Source of the DNA: Haloimpatiens lingqiaonensis
GTDB taxonomy: Bacteria > Bacillota > Clostridia > Clostridiales > Clostridiaceae
Length of the DNA: 64,000 bases
NCBI RefSeq assembly: GCF_044502415.1
Contig: NZ_CP172402.1
Strand: one strand, 5' to 3'
The position numbers and the translations under genes were made by a program. The notes beneath the pieces were generated by a model, which worked only from the letters and a program-made list of their open reading frames with translations, ran no database searches and was not told the origin of the DNA. Positions 53,136-62,881 of the stretch are shown piece after piece. Position 1 is the stretch's first letter; the number at the start of each line of letters is the position of its first letter.

Positions 53136-54335
53136 CTAAAAGTCCAGATAATGTCCCATCTTTTCTTTTTTAGTCTTTAAATAAAACTCATTCATTTCAT
53201 TGTGCCCCATGTCAATAGCCACTCTCTCAACAATTTCTATTCCATATCCTTTTATGCCTGATATCTTTTTAGGATTGTTAGTCATAAGTCTTACTTTCTT
53301 TATTCCTAAATGTGAAAGTATCTGAGCTCCTATGCCATAGTCTCTTAAATCCTCTGGAAAACCCAATGCTAGATTTGCCTCTACAGTGTCCATTCCCTGA
53401 TCTTGTAGCTGGTAGGCTTTTATTTTATTTATAAGTCCTATACCTCTTCCTTCTTGACGCATGTATAGAAGTACTCCCTTACCTTCCTTCTCTATGTTTC
53501 TCATGGCAGATGCCAGTTGCTCTCCACAATCACATCTTAAGGAGCCAAAGGCATCTCCTGTAAGACATTCAGAATGAACCCTTACAAGTATCGATTCGTC
53601 ACCTTTAATATCACCTTTAACTAAGGCCACATGATGTTCCCCATTTAATTTATTTACATAACCTATTATTTTAAAGTCTCCATATTTGGTAGGCATGTCC
53701 CCTTCAGCTACTCTTTCCACCAAACACTCATGTTTTCTCCTATAGGCTATTAAATCAGCTATAGTTATTATCTTTAAATTATGCTTCTTTACATATTCCA
53801 TAAGCTGGGGAACTCTAGCCATAGTTCCATCTTCATTCATTATTTCGCATATAACTCCCGCAGGAGAAAACCCAGCTAACCTTGCCATATCCACTGCCGC
53901 CTCTGTGTGTCCTGCTCTTTTTAATACGCCCCCTTCTTTATAGGCCAAAGGAAATATATGCCCTGGTTTATTAAAATCCTCTGAGTTTGCCCCTGTATCT
54001 ACTAATTTTTTTATAGTTTCCGCTCTTTCATAGGCAGAAATTCCTGTAGATGCTCCCTTAAAATCCACAGACACAGTAAAAGCTGTCTCCTTAGGGTCTG
54101 TATTGTTTTGTACCATTGGACTTATCTTAAGCTCTTTAAGTCTCTCCCTAAGCATAGGCACACATATAAGACCTCTGCCGTATTTAGCCATAAAGTTTAT
54201 ACTTTCCCCTGTAACCTTATCTGCAACCATAAGTAGATCTCCTTCATTTTCCCTATTCTCATCATCTACTACTACCACCATTTTTCCTTCTTTTATGTCT
54301 TCTATAGCTTCCTCAATAGTATTGAATTTAAACAC
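53136..54335 (-). CDS. ribBA: Bifunctional DHBP synthase / GTP cyclohydrolase II
   Basis: 399 residues. The N-terminal half is RibB, with VVVVDDENRENEGDLLMVADKV and GHTEAAVDMARLAG. The C-terminal half is RibA, with VRVHSECLTGDAFGSLRCDCGEQL (Zn cysteines) and LLYMRQEGRGIGLINKIKAYQLQD (active site). It starts riboflavin synthesis from both GTP and ribulose 5-phosphate. The start is GTG 54335. It is third in the operon ribD-ribE-ribBA-ribH, with short gaps. Confidence 0.95.
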   Translation of the reverse strand: MFKFNTIEEAIEDIKEGKMVVVVDDENRENEGDLLMVADKVTGESINFMAKYGRGLICVPMLRERLKELKISPMVQNNTDPKETAFTVSVDFKGASTGISAYERAETIKKLVDTGANSEDFNKPGHIFPLAYKEGGVLKRAGHTEAAVDMARLAGFSPAGVICEIMNEDGTMARVPQLMEYVKKHNLKIITIADLIAYRRKHECLVERVAEGDMPTKYGDFKIIGYVNKLNGEHHVALVKGDIKGDESILVRVHSECLTGDAFGSLRCDCGEQLASAMRNIEKEGKGVLLYMRQEGRGIGLINKIKAYQLQDQGMDTVEANLALGFPEDLRDYGIGAQILSHLGIKKVRLMTNNPKKISGIKGYGIEIVERVAIDMGHNEMNEFYLKTKKEKMGHYLDF

Positions 54336-54402
54336 TTATAACACCCCTTTGTAGTTAATAATTGATAATTTATATTTATTAATAGTTTTAAAATCTAACC
54401 TT

Positions 54403-55053
54403 TTAATAAAATCCATTTTCTTTAAGAAAATCTAAACTAATGTCCTTTTTCTTATCCACAGCCTTATTAAAATTCATGAACTTTTCCACATATTTTCCCA
54501 CTAAATCACATTCTATGTTAATTTCCTCTCCAACCTTTTTACTTGAAAGAGTAGTTTCTTCTTTTGTGTGTGGAATTATAGAAACCTTAAATACGTCCTC
54601 ATCCACATAAGCCACAGTTAAGCTTATTCCATCTAGCGCTACAGACCCTTTTGTCATCACATACTTTAATATTTCTTTAGACGCTCCTATGCTTATCCAC
54701 AGAGCATTATCCTCACTTACAAATTCCTTTATAACTCCAGTGCCATCTATATGCCCACTGACCATATGCCCTCCAAATCTATTTCCTACTTTTAAAGCCC
54801 TTTCCAAATTTACTTTTGTACCCTTATTAAGATACTTTAAATTAGTTCTTCTAATGGTTTCAGGCATTACATCTACAGAAAAATTCTCCTTATTAAATTC
54901 TGTTACTGTAAGACAAACTCCATTAGTGCTTATACTATCCCCTATCTTTACATCTTCTAAAATCCTTTTACTTTTAATCCTTATAGAAGCAGACTTTTCC
55001 CCCTTTTTTATGCCCTCAACCTGTCCAATTTCTTCTATTATTCCTGTAAACAA
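54403..55053 (-). CDS. ribE: Riboflavin synthase, alpha subunit
   Basis: 216 residues with two tandem lumazine-binding beta barrels. The first starts MFTGIIEEIGQVEGI and has DSISTNGVCLTVTEF; the second has GHIDGTG and SVALDGISLTVAYV. Riboflavin synthase moves a four-carbon unit between two lumazines to give riboflavin. The start is TTG 55053, which has a GAGGGGTGA site about 10 bases before. It is second in the operon. Confidence 0.95.
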   Translation of the reverse strand: MFTGIIEEIGQVEGIKKGEKSASIRIKSKRILEDVKIGDSISTNGVCLTVTEFNKENFSVDVMPETIRRTNLKYLNKGTKVNLERALKVGNRFGGHMVSGHIDGTGVIKEFVSEDNALWISIGASKEILKYVMTKGSVALDGISLTVAYVDEDVFKVSIIPHTKEETTLSSKKVGEEINIECDLVGKYVEKFMNFNKAVDKKKDISLDFLKENGFY

Positions 55054-55190
55054 CAGCTATTCACCCCTCTCTTAACATAATTACATGAAAGCCACTATAT
55101 TTTATGTACTAGTTAGTAGTCCATCTATTTTAGATAAAGTTATTCTATCTATGACACGTATTTTCATTTATTCACCATCATATTCATCTA

Positions 55191-56297
55191 TTATTTACAT
55201 AGCTTATTATTAATTAATGCCTCTATTAAAATATCTCCTGAAATATTTTTAACCTCTATCTTCCCTAACTCAATACACTCTTTCATAAACTCTACTCCAT
55301 CACCTTCTACAGGAGTTTTTGCATCTGTTCCTCCTATTATTTTAGGAGCTATGAAACACATAAGCTTATCTACAATCCCTTCCCTTAAAGCACTGTAGTT
55401 TAAAGTACCTCCCCCTTCTAAAAGCACACTGTCAATTCCCATTTTCCCTAGTTTATTCATTAAATATTTAAGATCTACTTTTCCATCCTTTCCAGGAGTT
55501 TTTATAACTTGAACCCCCTTTTGGGCTAGAGCCATTAACTTTTTATCCTCTACCTCTTGCCCCACAGCCACCACAGTTTTAGCAGCAGAATTTACATTAA
55601 TCACTTTAGACTCTAATGGTATTCTTCCATGGCTATCTACTATTACCCTCATAGCATCCTTACCACTACCATTATTTAATCTAGTAGTTAACGATGGGTT
55701 ATCCGCAAGTACAGTTCCTATGCCCACCATTATAGCTGATACTCTATGCCTTAATTTGTGAACATACTCTCTAGATATTTCATTTGAAATCCACTTAGAA
55801 TCCCCAGTTTTACAGGCTATTTTTCCATCTAAAGTCATGGCAGTTTTCATTATGCAAAAGGGATTTTTAGTAGTTATATATTTTATAAATATCTCATTTA
55901 CCTTTCTTATTTCATTCTCTAATATACCTACTTCAACTTCTATTCCAGCCTTTTTTAATATGTCTATTCCTCTTCCACATACCAATTCATTAGGATCCTT
56001 CATGCCTATAATCACTTTTTTTATACCTTTTTTTACAATTTCATTTGCACAGGGCGGTGTCTTTCCATAGTGAGAGCAAGGTTCTAAAGTAACATACATC
56101 TCTGAACCTTTAGGATCTTCATGACAGTTTTTAAAGGCATTTACCTCAGCATGTGGTCCTCCATAAAATTCGTGATAGCCCTCACCTATAATTTTACCTT
56201 CCTTAACTATCACTGCTCCCACTAAAGGATTTGGATTTGTACATCCAGCGCCTTTTTTTGAAAGTTCAATGGCTCTCTTCATATATTCTATTTTCAA
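55191..56297 (-). CDS. ribD: Bifunctional diaminohydroxyphosphoribosylaminopyrimidine deaminase/reductase
   Basis: 368 residues. The deaminase half shows the cytidine-deaminase-like zinc motif HAEVNAF and PCSHYGKTPPC. The reductase half shows VDSHGRIPLESKV, VLLEGGGTLN and an NADPH-binding region. RibD does steps two and three of riboflavin synthesis. The start is TTG 56297, with GAGGTGA upstream; downstream ATG at 56282 (MKRAIE) is too far in. It is the first gene behind the FMN riboswitch. Confidence 0.95.
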   Translation of the reverse strand: MKIEYMKRAIELSKKGAGCTNPNPLVGAVIVKEGKIIGEGYHEFYGGPHAEVNAFKNCHEDPKGSEMYVTLEPCSHYGKTPPCANEIVKKGIKKVIIGMKDPNELVCGRGIDILKKAGIEVEVGILENEIRKVNEIFIKYITTKNPFCIMKTAMTLDGKIACKTGDSKWISNEISREYVHKLRHRVSAIMVGIGTVLADNPSLTTRLNNGSGKDAMRVIVDSHGRIPLESKVINVNSAAKTVVAVGQEVEDKKLMALAQKGVQVIKTPGKDGKVDLKYLMNKLGKMGIDSVLLEGGGTLNYSALREGIVDKLMCFIAPKIIGGTDAKTPVEGDGVEFMKECIELGKIEVKNISGDILIEALINNKLCK

Positions 56298-56475
56298 AAA
56301 ATCACCTCTTTTAAAACACTGTTGGTAAAATCAAAGGGATGTTTCCACTAGGAGAAGTGGAATTTAAGAATTGTAAACAATTACAATATGATTGACGCTA
56401 AAGTCCTTAATCAAATTCAACTAAGTTTCATTCAAGATATGAAATCTTATTAGTTAAATCTCATGGACATTATAA
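56298..56475. other. Leader between the riboswitch terminator and ribD
   Basis: About 180 A/T-rich bases. I see no gene or further regulatory motif beyond the RFN terminator next to it. Confidence 0.4.
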
Positions 56476-56506
56476 AAACCCTGAAGATAATATATCCTCA
56501 GGGTTT
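56476..56506 (-). terminator. Terminator of the FMN riboswitch
   Basis: AAACCCTGAGGATA / TCTTCAGGGTTT with T-run on the minus strand, about 60 bases after the aptamer, before ribD. Confidence 0.75.
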
Positions 56507-56564
56507 AAAATCGCACTAAATAAATCCAATTAAAGAGATGCCATGTAAAGCTATAAAGCATATC

Positions 56565-56685
56565 TTTCCTTCTCCCATCCAGACTATACTGTCGGTCTTG
56601 GAATTTCACCAAGTCAGTCAAAAGACTCGCGGACTTTACCGCCGGTGGGGAATTTCGCCCCGCCCTGAAGGTTTCACCATATTAA
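56565..56685 (-). ncRNA. FMN riboswitch (RFN element)
   Basis: On the minus strand the sequence matches the RFN element: CCTTCAGGGCGGGGCGAAATTCCCCACCGGCGGTAAAGTCCGCGAG, then the distal GGTGAAATTCC and GATGGGAGAAGGA block. It binds FMN and, with the downstream terminator, shuts off the rib operon when FMN is plentiful. Confidence 0.93.
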
Positions 56686-56895
56686 TTTAAATAAAGTATA
56701 ACACTGCTATTTTTTCATGTCAATGTATTTTACATTAACTTTTTACATCATGTTTCCTACTTTGTACACTATTTTTCTGCCCCATATGATTTACTTACAA
56801 CAATATTATAGCTGCTATATACCCAAATAAAATGTTCACAGATATATCTATATATGAATAGTATATATTGTAAATAATAACTGAGGTGGAGGAAT

Positions 56896-57099
56896 ATGTA
56901 TCAATCATTCAATCCATGTATGGACTATATGCCTAATCCAATGGTTAATCCCTATGCTAATATGAAAAAAATAAGGCTAACCAGAGCTTTTATACCTGAT
57001 CAACCTTATATTTCCTTGTTTCCATTGGATGAAGCCCTAAAAAAGGGAACTTTATTCCCTAATCTTTATATACCTTACCCAATAAAATCTAAGGAATAG
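56896..57099 (+). CDS. cotJA: Spore coat-associated protein CotJA
   Basis: 67 residues, small, Pro- and Asn-rich, with FNPCMDYMPNPMVNPYANM and RLTRAFIPDQPYISLFPLDEALKKGTLFPNLYIPY, the family pattern. CotJA is a spore coat protein usually made in the mother cell under sigma-E. It is first gene of cotJABC, 11 bases before cotJB. ATG at 56896 follows a GGTGGAGG site. The promoter region upstream has A/T-rich sequence, but I cannot choose a sigma-E box with confidence. Confidence 0.9.
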   Translation: MYQSFNPCMDYMPNPMVNPYANMKKIRLTRAFIPDQPYISLFPLDEALKKGTLFPNLYIPYPIKSKE

Positions 57100-57110
57100 G
57101 AGGAATTATA

Positions 57111-57386
57111 ATGGCTAAAATGTGTTATGACGACAATGACCGCAGTAAAATGATGAAAAAAATTAAAGAATTAGAATTTGCAGCTGTAGAATTAAATTTA
57201 TATTTAGATAATCATCCTAACAATCAAAGAGCTCTAAATGACTATAATATGACTACAGATATGTTAATGGATATGAAAGAAACCTATGAAGTAAAATACG
57301 GTCCATTAACCAACTTTGGTTATGCCAAAAGTACTCCTTCTTGGAAATGGGTAGAAGAACCATGGCCATGGGAAATAGGGGAATAA
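57111..57386 (+). CDS. cotJB: Spore coat protein CotJB
   Basis: 91 residues, helical, with the pattern IKELEFAAVELNLYLDNHPNNQRALNDYN and LTNFGYAKSTPSWKWVEEPWPWEI, typical of CotJB. It works with CotJA and CotJC in the inner coat. Trp- and Glu-rich C-terminus. It sits 11 bases after cotJA and 12 bases before cotJC, with an AGGAGG site, and so is part of the same operon. Confidence 0.92.
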   Translation: MAKMCYDDNDRSKMMKKIKELEFAAVELNLYLDNHPNNQRALNDYNMTTDMLMDMKETYEVKYGPLTNFGYAKSTPSWKWVEEPWPWEIGE

Positions 57387-57398
57387 GGGGGTTGTCGT

Positions 57399-57971
57399 AT
57401 GTGGATATATGAAAAAAAATTAGAGTATCCTGTTAAAATAAAATCTAAAGATTTAAAAATGGCTAAATTTCTTGTAACTCAATATGGTGGACCAGATGGA
57501 GAATTAAGCGCTGCTATAAGATATTTAAATCAGCGATACACCATGCCAACAGGAAAAACTAAAGGTTTATTAACAGATATAGGTACAGAAGAACTAGCTC
57601 ACGTAGAAATCATTTGCGCTATGGTATATCAATTGACTAAAGATGCAACTCCAGATGAATTAAGGGAAGCTGGCTTAGGTGCACATTATGCACAACATGA
57701 TAATGCTTTATTCCCATCAGATGCTAATGGAATACCTTGGACTGCTGCCTATATTCAAGCCCTAGGGGATCCCGTAACAGATATACATGAGGACATGGCC
57801 GCAGAACAAAAGGCTCGTGCAACATATGAGCATCTTATAGATCTTACAGATGACCAAGACGTAAAAGATGTTCTTAAGTTCCTATGGGCAAGAGAAATCG
57901 TACACTATCAAAGATTTGGTGAAGCATTAGTGGACGTATACGACTATATAGATAGTAAAAAATTCTTTTAG
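57399..57971 (+). CDS. cotJC: Spore coat manganese catalase-like protein CotJC
   Basis: 190 residues with the Mn-catalase four-helix fold: GPDGELSAAIRYLNQRY and GTEELAHVEIICAMV (metal Glu and His), EDMAAEQKARATYEHLI and WAREIVHYQRFGEAL (second metal site). It probably protects spores or structures the coat. Last gene of cotJABC. ATG at 57399 follows GGGGG. A terminator-like hairpin lies about 90 bases after the stop. Confidence 0.92.
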   Translation: MWIYEKKLEYPVKIKSKDLKMAKFLVTQYGGPDGELSAAIRYLNQRYTMPTGKTKGLLTDIGTEELAHVEIICAMVYQLTKDATPDELREAGLGAHYAQHDNALFPSDANGIPWTAAYIQALGDPVTDIHEDMAAEQKARATYEHLIDLTDDQDVKDVLKFLWAREIVHYQRFGEALVDVYDYIDSKKFF

Positions 57972-58061
57972 ATCTATAATATATGGAGTAACGTTACTAA
58001 AGGTTGCCAGTATATTTATCTCGCGTAACAACAATATATATAAGAATGTATCTTAATGTTA

Positions 58062-58105
58062 ATAAAGGTTGTTGGTGTAGCCAGCAACCTTTCAGTGTTT
58101 TTGTA
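58062..58105. terminator. Terminator between cotJ and ger operons
   Basis: AAAGGTTGTTGG / CCAGCAACCTTT followed by GTGTTTTTG. Both operons end here. Confidence 0.65.
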
Positions 58106-58117
58106 ATAAACCATATT

Positions 58118-59563
58118 TTATTGTCTAGTTTTATCTTTATTTTTTAAGAATTCTGGTCTTTCTCTTTCTAGTCTTATATCACTTAAAAGATAATTTTTTA
58201 TATCCTTTAAATTAATAGGAGCTGCTGGTGAAGTATAAGGAATACCAAAACTATTATTAGAAGATATAGTTAGCATAATTATTGTTAAAGATACAACAAA
58301 TCCTACTAACCCAAGTATTCCTGTTATTATAATCATAAAGAATTTCAATATACGTATAGGATATGTAATGCTATAATCTGGTGATATGAATGAAGTTATA
58401 GTAGATAATGATACAATTATTACTGTAAGGGCACTTACTAATCCCGCTGAAACCGCTGCTTGACCTATAACTATTGTTCCTACAATACTTATAGCAGACC
58501 CTATTTGTTTTGGCAGTCTTAGGCTAGACTCTTTTAATATTTCTGTCACTAATTCCATAATAGTTATCTCTAAAACAGCATTTACAGGTACTGTTATTCG
58601 TGAGGCTGCTAACACTAGTATATATTGAGGCGGAAGAATATCTGGATGAAAACTAATTATAGCTATATAAAGAGGTGATAGGATTAATGACATTAAAAAA
58701 GAACTAATCCTTAAAAATTTGAGAAATAGAGACATATATATATTTTCATAATAATCATCTTCTGGCTTTAAAAACTCTGGCAAAGTCTGCGGCATTATTA
58801 AAGCGATATTACTTCCTTCAACAATTATACAAATCTTACCTCTGAGTATTTCTCCACAGGCAGCATCAGATCTTTCTACCAAACCTACTTTAGGAAATAA
58901 ATTTTTAGATTTTCCACACAAAAACTTTTGTATATATCCAGATTCAACTATACCATCTACATTTATTTCATTTAGGCTTTCAGTTATCTGGTTTACATAT
59001 AGCTCATTTGCTACATCTTTTAAATAAATAATAGCTAGACTAGTCTTTGTCCTTTTACCTATAATAGAACTTTTTATTATTAAAGAAGAATCCTTTATTC
59101 TGTATCTTATTAAAGATATATTTGAATCAAAATTTTCTGTAAATGCATCTTTAGGTCCTCTTAATACATTTTGTAATTGCGGAGATTCTATGCCTCTTTT
59201 TTCAACTTTGTAAGTATTAGCTACAATATACTTTTCCTCATTATCTAAAATTATTATAGAATTTCCCTTTACCACATAGTCTATTAATTTATCTTTTCCA
59301 CTATTTATAAATATATCATCTAGATATATCACTGAATCAGCTATATCTTCTATGTTAACCTTAGAATTTTTATATTGAATTATGGGTTTTATTATATCTA
59401 CAGATAATCTCTCTCTATCTGTAATTTGTGGTATATATATTATAAATATTTTACTGCTGGATATAGTTATTTCTCTTACCTTTATTCCTATTTTATCTTT
59501 ATATTCATTTTTTATATTGTCTATAAAATCATTCCAGCTACAATTATTTTTCACATATATCAC
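58118..59563 (-). CDS. GerA-family germinant receptor subunit A
   Basis: 481 residues. The N-terminal soluble part (about 1-240) is followed by four or five membrane helices. Family pattern includes GPKDAFTENFDSNISLIRYRIKDSSL and PLYIAIISFHPDILPPQYILVLAASRITVPVNAVLEI, then PEFLKNKDKTR at the end. A, B and C subunits make a receptor in the spore inner membrane that detects amino acids or other germinants. Third gene of the operon; overlaps the C subunit by 4 bases. Confidence 0.93.
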   Translation of the reverse strand: MIYVKNNCSWNDFIDNIKNEYKDKIGIKVREITISSSKIFIIYIPQITDRERLSVDIIKPIIQYKNSKVNIEDIADSVIYLDDIFINSGKDKLIDYVVKGNSIIILDNEEKYIVANTYKVEKRGIESPQLQNVLRGPKDAFTENFDSNISLIRYRIKDSSLIIKSSIIGKRTKTSLAIIYLKDVANELYVNQITESLNEINVDGIVESGYIQKFLCGKSKNLFPKVGLVERSDAACGEILRGKICIIVEGSNIALIMPQTLPEFLKPEDDYYENIYMSLFLKFLRISSFLMSLILSPLYIAIISFHPDILPPQYILVLAASRITVPVNAVLEITIMELVTEILKESSLRLPKQIGSAISIVGTIVIGQAAVSAGLVSALTVIIVSLSTITSFISPDYSITYPIRILKFFMIIITGILGLVGFVVSLTIIMLTISSNNSFGIPYTSPAAPINLKDIKNYLLSDIRLERERPEFLKNKDKTRQ

Positions 59564-60708
59564 CTGCCTTTACTAAGAGCATTTATATCCTTAAGATTTT
59601 TATTTACTATATTTGTAACTACATTTATATTAATTTTTGCATTGGGATATTTCTTCAACCAATTTATATTTTTATATTCATTTGGATTTTGTGCCTTAGC
59701 ATACCTTGCAAAATCAAATATGTCACATTGGTATTCCTTTTGACTTTTATTTAAAATTTTTCTAACTTGTGACTTTATGTCTCTGGCTATATCTATTTCA
59801 AAATTCTTAATATCATCATTATTTATAATTTCATTATAATATTGATATTGTAATTTTAGATCAAAATTTAAATCTATATTTATAATAACTTGTTTATTAT
59901 CACTCATTTCAATACTTATTTTTCTATTTTTTAAATTAGAAATAAAAGAAATAGTATTTTTATCATCCTTATGTATAGTAGTTTCTTCTGTATATATTGT
60001 TGGTTTTCCTACTAAAAATATTAATCCCTTAAATAAATCATGATCTTTCTTTCTATACAATACATCTATTAATTTAGCATCCTTCATTATGGCAGCCCCA
60101 ATACATTCTAAAGAATTATCTTCTACCCCAAAATATGGCATTGCAAATCCAATGTCTTTAAATTGCAGATCAGATATCATATCTCCAACCCTTGTATACA
60201 TTATATTTCCTGTTTTAAACAAAGAATTTATAATATGTTCTATTAAAAAACCTGCAGATATATCATTTTTTATATTAGTTTGAAATATTTCATAAGGATT
60301 TCCTCTACATACCACCGCCAGCACAGTTTTCCTATAATCATAAGTTTCATTTATTCTATTTAAATAAGGCTCAATACCTTCTTTTGCATAATTTTCCCCA
60401 AAAACAACCACCCTAGTAGCTCCTAAAAATGTACCATAGGGTCTCTTAGCTTCAAATTCATCTCTAGTTTTTTCAAAATTTTCTCCTTCTGCCATATCTA
60501 AATGAATATCGCTTATAGCAGCTTTTCCATCTCCACCATCCCTTGCGTATAATTTGGCCAATTCTGTAGCAAACTGTATTTTATCATATATTTTATCTAC
60601 ACCTATAGATATGACTATGCTTCTCTTATCTATATCATCATAATCCCAGCATCCACTTAATAAAAATGGAAATATTAGCAGTAAAAATAAAATCTTATAC
60701 TTTCTCAT
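59560..60708 (-). CDS. Ger(x)C-family germinant receptor lipoprotein (subunit C)
   Basis: 382 residues. The N-terminus is a lipoprotein signal peptide with lipobox LSGCW (Cys at about residue 20). The rest is the GerC fold, with KRSIVISIGVDK and EAKRPYGTFLGATRVVVFGENYAKEGIEPYLNR. It sits on the outer face of the spore inner membrane and is needed for receptor function. It overlaps subunit B by 14 bases and subunit A by 4, so all three are translated together. Confidence 0.93.
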   Translation of the reverse strand: MRKYKILFLLLIFPFLLSGCWDYDDIDKRSIVISIGVDKIYDKIQFATELAKLYARDGGDGKAAISDIHLDMAEGENFEKTRDEFEAKRPYGTFLGATRVVVFGENYAKEGIEPYLNRINETYDYRKTVLAVVCRGNPYEIFQTNIKNDISAGFLIEHIINSLFKTGNIMYTRVGDMISDLQFKDIGFAMPYFGVEDNSLECIGAAIMKDAKLIDVLYRKKDHDLFKGLIFLVGKPTIYTEETTIHKDDKNTISFISNLKNRKISIEMSDNKQVIINIDLNFDLKLQYQYYNEIINNDDIKNFEIDIARDIKSQVRKILNKSQKEYQCDIFDFARYAKAQNPNEYKNINWLKKYPNAKININVVTNIVNKNLKDINALSKGR

Positions 60709-61780
60709 TGTTTTTCACCTTCGTGATAATTAATAATATAGTTGGTATAATCATCGAACACAAAATCCCCAAAAAACCAATGTATTTTATACTAACTGTT
60801 ACCTGTTCAAAAGTCACGGGTAATTGAGTAATTATAAAAGAAATTCCTATTATAATTAATGCTGTAAAATTTGAATTCTTTGCTTTAAAAAATTTAACTG
60901 TAAACAAATTTAGTCCGTACATATAAACAAAAATCGTACAAAAAATACTTAAAATCCATAAAATTATAAATAAACCATCTAGTCTTCTAAAGAATTCTAA
61001 TCTTTGTATTTCTATCCTTCTTATAGTTGCTATCACTGCATCATTATATTGTACTATATCATTTTCACTCATAACTGAAATACTGGACTCCACGATTAAT
61101 ATATACATAAGACCTATAAATCCTAACATCTGTATTGCCTTTTTAGTAAGCTCTTTATTTTTTTCTTTATTCAATGGTATAAATAAAAATATCTCTACCC
61201 CTAAAAAAGGAACCTGAAAACTCAGTCCGGCTTTTAAATATCTTCCAAGTTCTTTAACATTAAATATAGGCATAACATTATAACTCTTCCCTTGTGTTAA
61301 TATAAGCACATGTAGAACTATTATTGATACAATCACTATAATTCCATAGGTTTGGCAAATAGATACAATTCCCCTTCCGCCCCTTATCAGTGCATAATAA
61401 GCTGTTGCAAGGAAAGCTAAACATAAAAACCATATAGGAGTTCTAAGTAATATATTCTTTTCTATCACTTGGCTAGTTGCTCTTACTATTAAACTTGGTA
61501 CTAATAAAAAATATATCATGTATATCAAATTTATAGTTTTACCTAGAAATTTGCCTATCAAAAATTCATCATATTGAGGCAATATTTTATTATTATGCAA
61601 AAAAGCTAATTTTATATTTATTGACACAACAATCATTGCAATAATTGTTGTAATAATTAAACTAAACCATCCTCCAGTTCCCGCTTTTTCAGCCATAACT
61701 TTAGGCAAGTCAAGTACTCCATATCCAACCACTGCCCCAAATATTAAAAATACTATTTGCCTATTGCTTAAATCCCACAT
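60695..61780 (-). CDS. Spore germination permease-like receptor subunit B
   Basis: 361 residues with about ten transmembrane helices of the amino acid permease-like fold. Family segments: IVFLIFGAVVGYGVLDLPKVMAEKAGTGGWFSLI and ILLRTPIWFLCLAFLATAYYALIRGGRGIVSICQTYG. It probably holds the germinant-binding pocket in the membrane. It is the first gene of the operon, so the order is B-C-A, which differs from the common A-B-C order. Confidence 0.93.
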   Translation of the reverse strand: MWDLSNRQIVFLIFGAVVGYGVLDLPKVMAEKAGTGGWFSLIITTIIAMIVVSINIKLAFLHNNKILPQYDEFLIGKFLGKTINLIYMIYFLLVPSLIVRATSQVIEKNILLRTPIWFLCLAFLATAYYALIRGGRGIVSICQTYGIIVIVSIIVLHVLILTQGKSYNVMPIFNVKELGRYLKAGLSFQVPFLGVEIFLFIPLNKEKNKELTKKAIQMLGFIGLMYILIVESSISVMSENDIVQYNDAVIATIRRIEIQRLEFFRRLDGLFIILWILSIFCTIFVYMYGLNLFTVKFFKAKNSNFTALIIIGISFIITQLPVTFEQVTVSIKYIGFLGILCSMIIPTILLIITKVKNNEKV

Positions 61781-61868
61781 GCTAATTTCTCCTTTATATT
61801 ATAGTTATATTATTAACCAATAATATAAAACTTATGTTATAGCATATTGTGTGATTTATAACTAAATT

Positions 61869-62582
61869 TTAAACATCAAAATAAATCTTCATCAACTTAT
61901 CTATAGATGCATTAATAGCATTGTACACCGCTGTAGCTAACATCTCTCCAAATAATACATGCTTGCCACAATATCTTATTTGTCGACCTTGTCCATTAAA
62001 TACAACCACTGAATCAGTGCCTGTACCCGTAGCTATTTTATCACTTACAGGACTTATTACACTTAAATCTTGCATAGCAGCTGCCTTTGCTTCTGTTATC
62101 ATCATAATACACTCCACCATGGCTTCCTTTGTTAAATTTGCATTGGTTCCAAATATTATATTTATAGTTCCCGGCTTTAGCACAGTTTCATCAAAGTATG
62201 GCCAATCAGCCTTATCTCCAGCTCTTCTAGCATTAGAAAGTCCTAAAGTTACAAAACATTGAATCTGAACATCATCTTTTTCTATAAAATATTCCGCAAA
62301 GGATTCCATTTTAGCCGCAGTCATCATACCTACATGCTCACCATTCCAATTATGCTCTTGTATGTATTTTTCTATAGTTACTTCTGGTGGTAAAAACTCT
62401 CCCCCCTCATCACTTTCATTTTTAGGTACCCTTAAATTAAGTATTCCCTCAGCATAAGTATGTCCACCATTTAAAACTGCTGAACTTAAAATCTCTACTG
62501 ATGATGGAAATTTTATATGTACATAATCATCTGTTACTTCTAAAGTTAGATTTCCCATGCGTTTGTTTACATTACTACCCAT
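61869..62582 (-). CDS. cbiZ: Adenosylcobinamide amidohydrolase
   Basis: 237 residues with CbiZ motifs: LNGGHTYAEGILNLRVP, TLGLSNARRAGDKADWPY, GTINIIFGTNANLTKEAMVECIMMITEAKAAA and GTGTDSVVVFNG. CbiZ cleaves adenosylcobinamide to adenosylcobyric acid, a step of salvaging incomplete corrinoids. No signal peptide. It stands alone, 88 bases before the germinant operon on the same strand. No cobalamin riboswitch or transporter is next to it. Confidence 0.9.
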   Translation of the reverse strand: MGSNVNKRMGNLTLEVTDDYVHIKFPSSVEILSSAVLNGGHTYAEGILNLRVPKNESDEGGEFLPPEVTIEKYIQEHNWNGEHVGMMTAAKMESFAEYFIEKDDVQIQCFVTLGLSNARRAGDKADWPYFDETVLKPGTINIIFGTNANLTKEAMVECIMMITEAKAAAMQDLSVISPVSDKIATGTGTDSVVVFNGQGRQIRYCGKHVLFGEMLATAVYNAINASIDKLMKIYFDV

Positions 62583-62881
62583 CTTTATCCCCCTATATAT
62601 GTAAAATTTATTATTAACTTATATGAATCTCTAATTTAGATACTGTATTAACCCTATATAATTATTAACTGGTATTACCAAAGTGTATTTATACAGTTAA
62701 TATTATAACCTCCTATTAATATAGTGGTAAAGTTTATACGTTAAACATATTCAGATATCCACAAATTCCAATTTAAAGTCCAGTTATATAAATAACCTCG
62801 TTTACAAATATAACTATATAGGTATTATTATTCACATCTGATATAATGTATCTATATATTTAGGAAAAAGGAGAGATTTTT
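62583..62881. other. Intergenic region, nothing clear
   Basis: About 300 A/T-rich bases between divergent genes. A TATAAT box at 62842-62847 would suit the rightward EamA gene, but the -35 match is poor. Confidence 0.4.
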
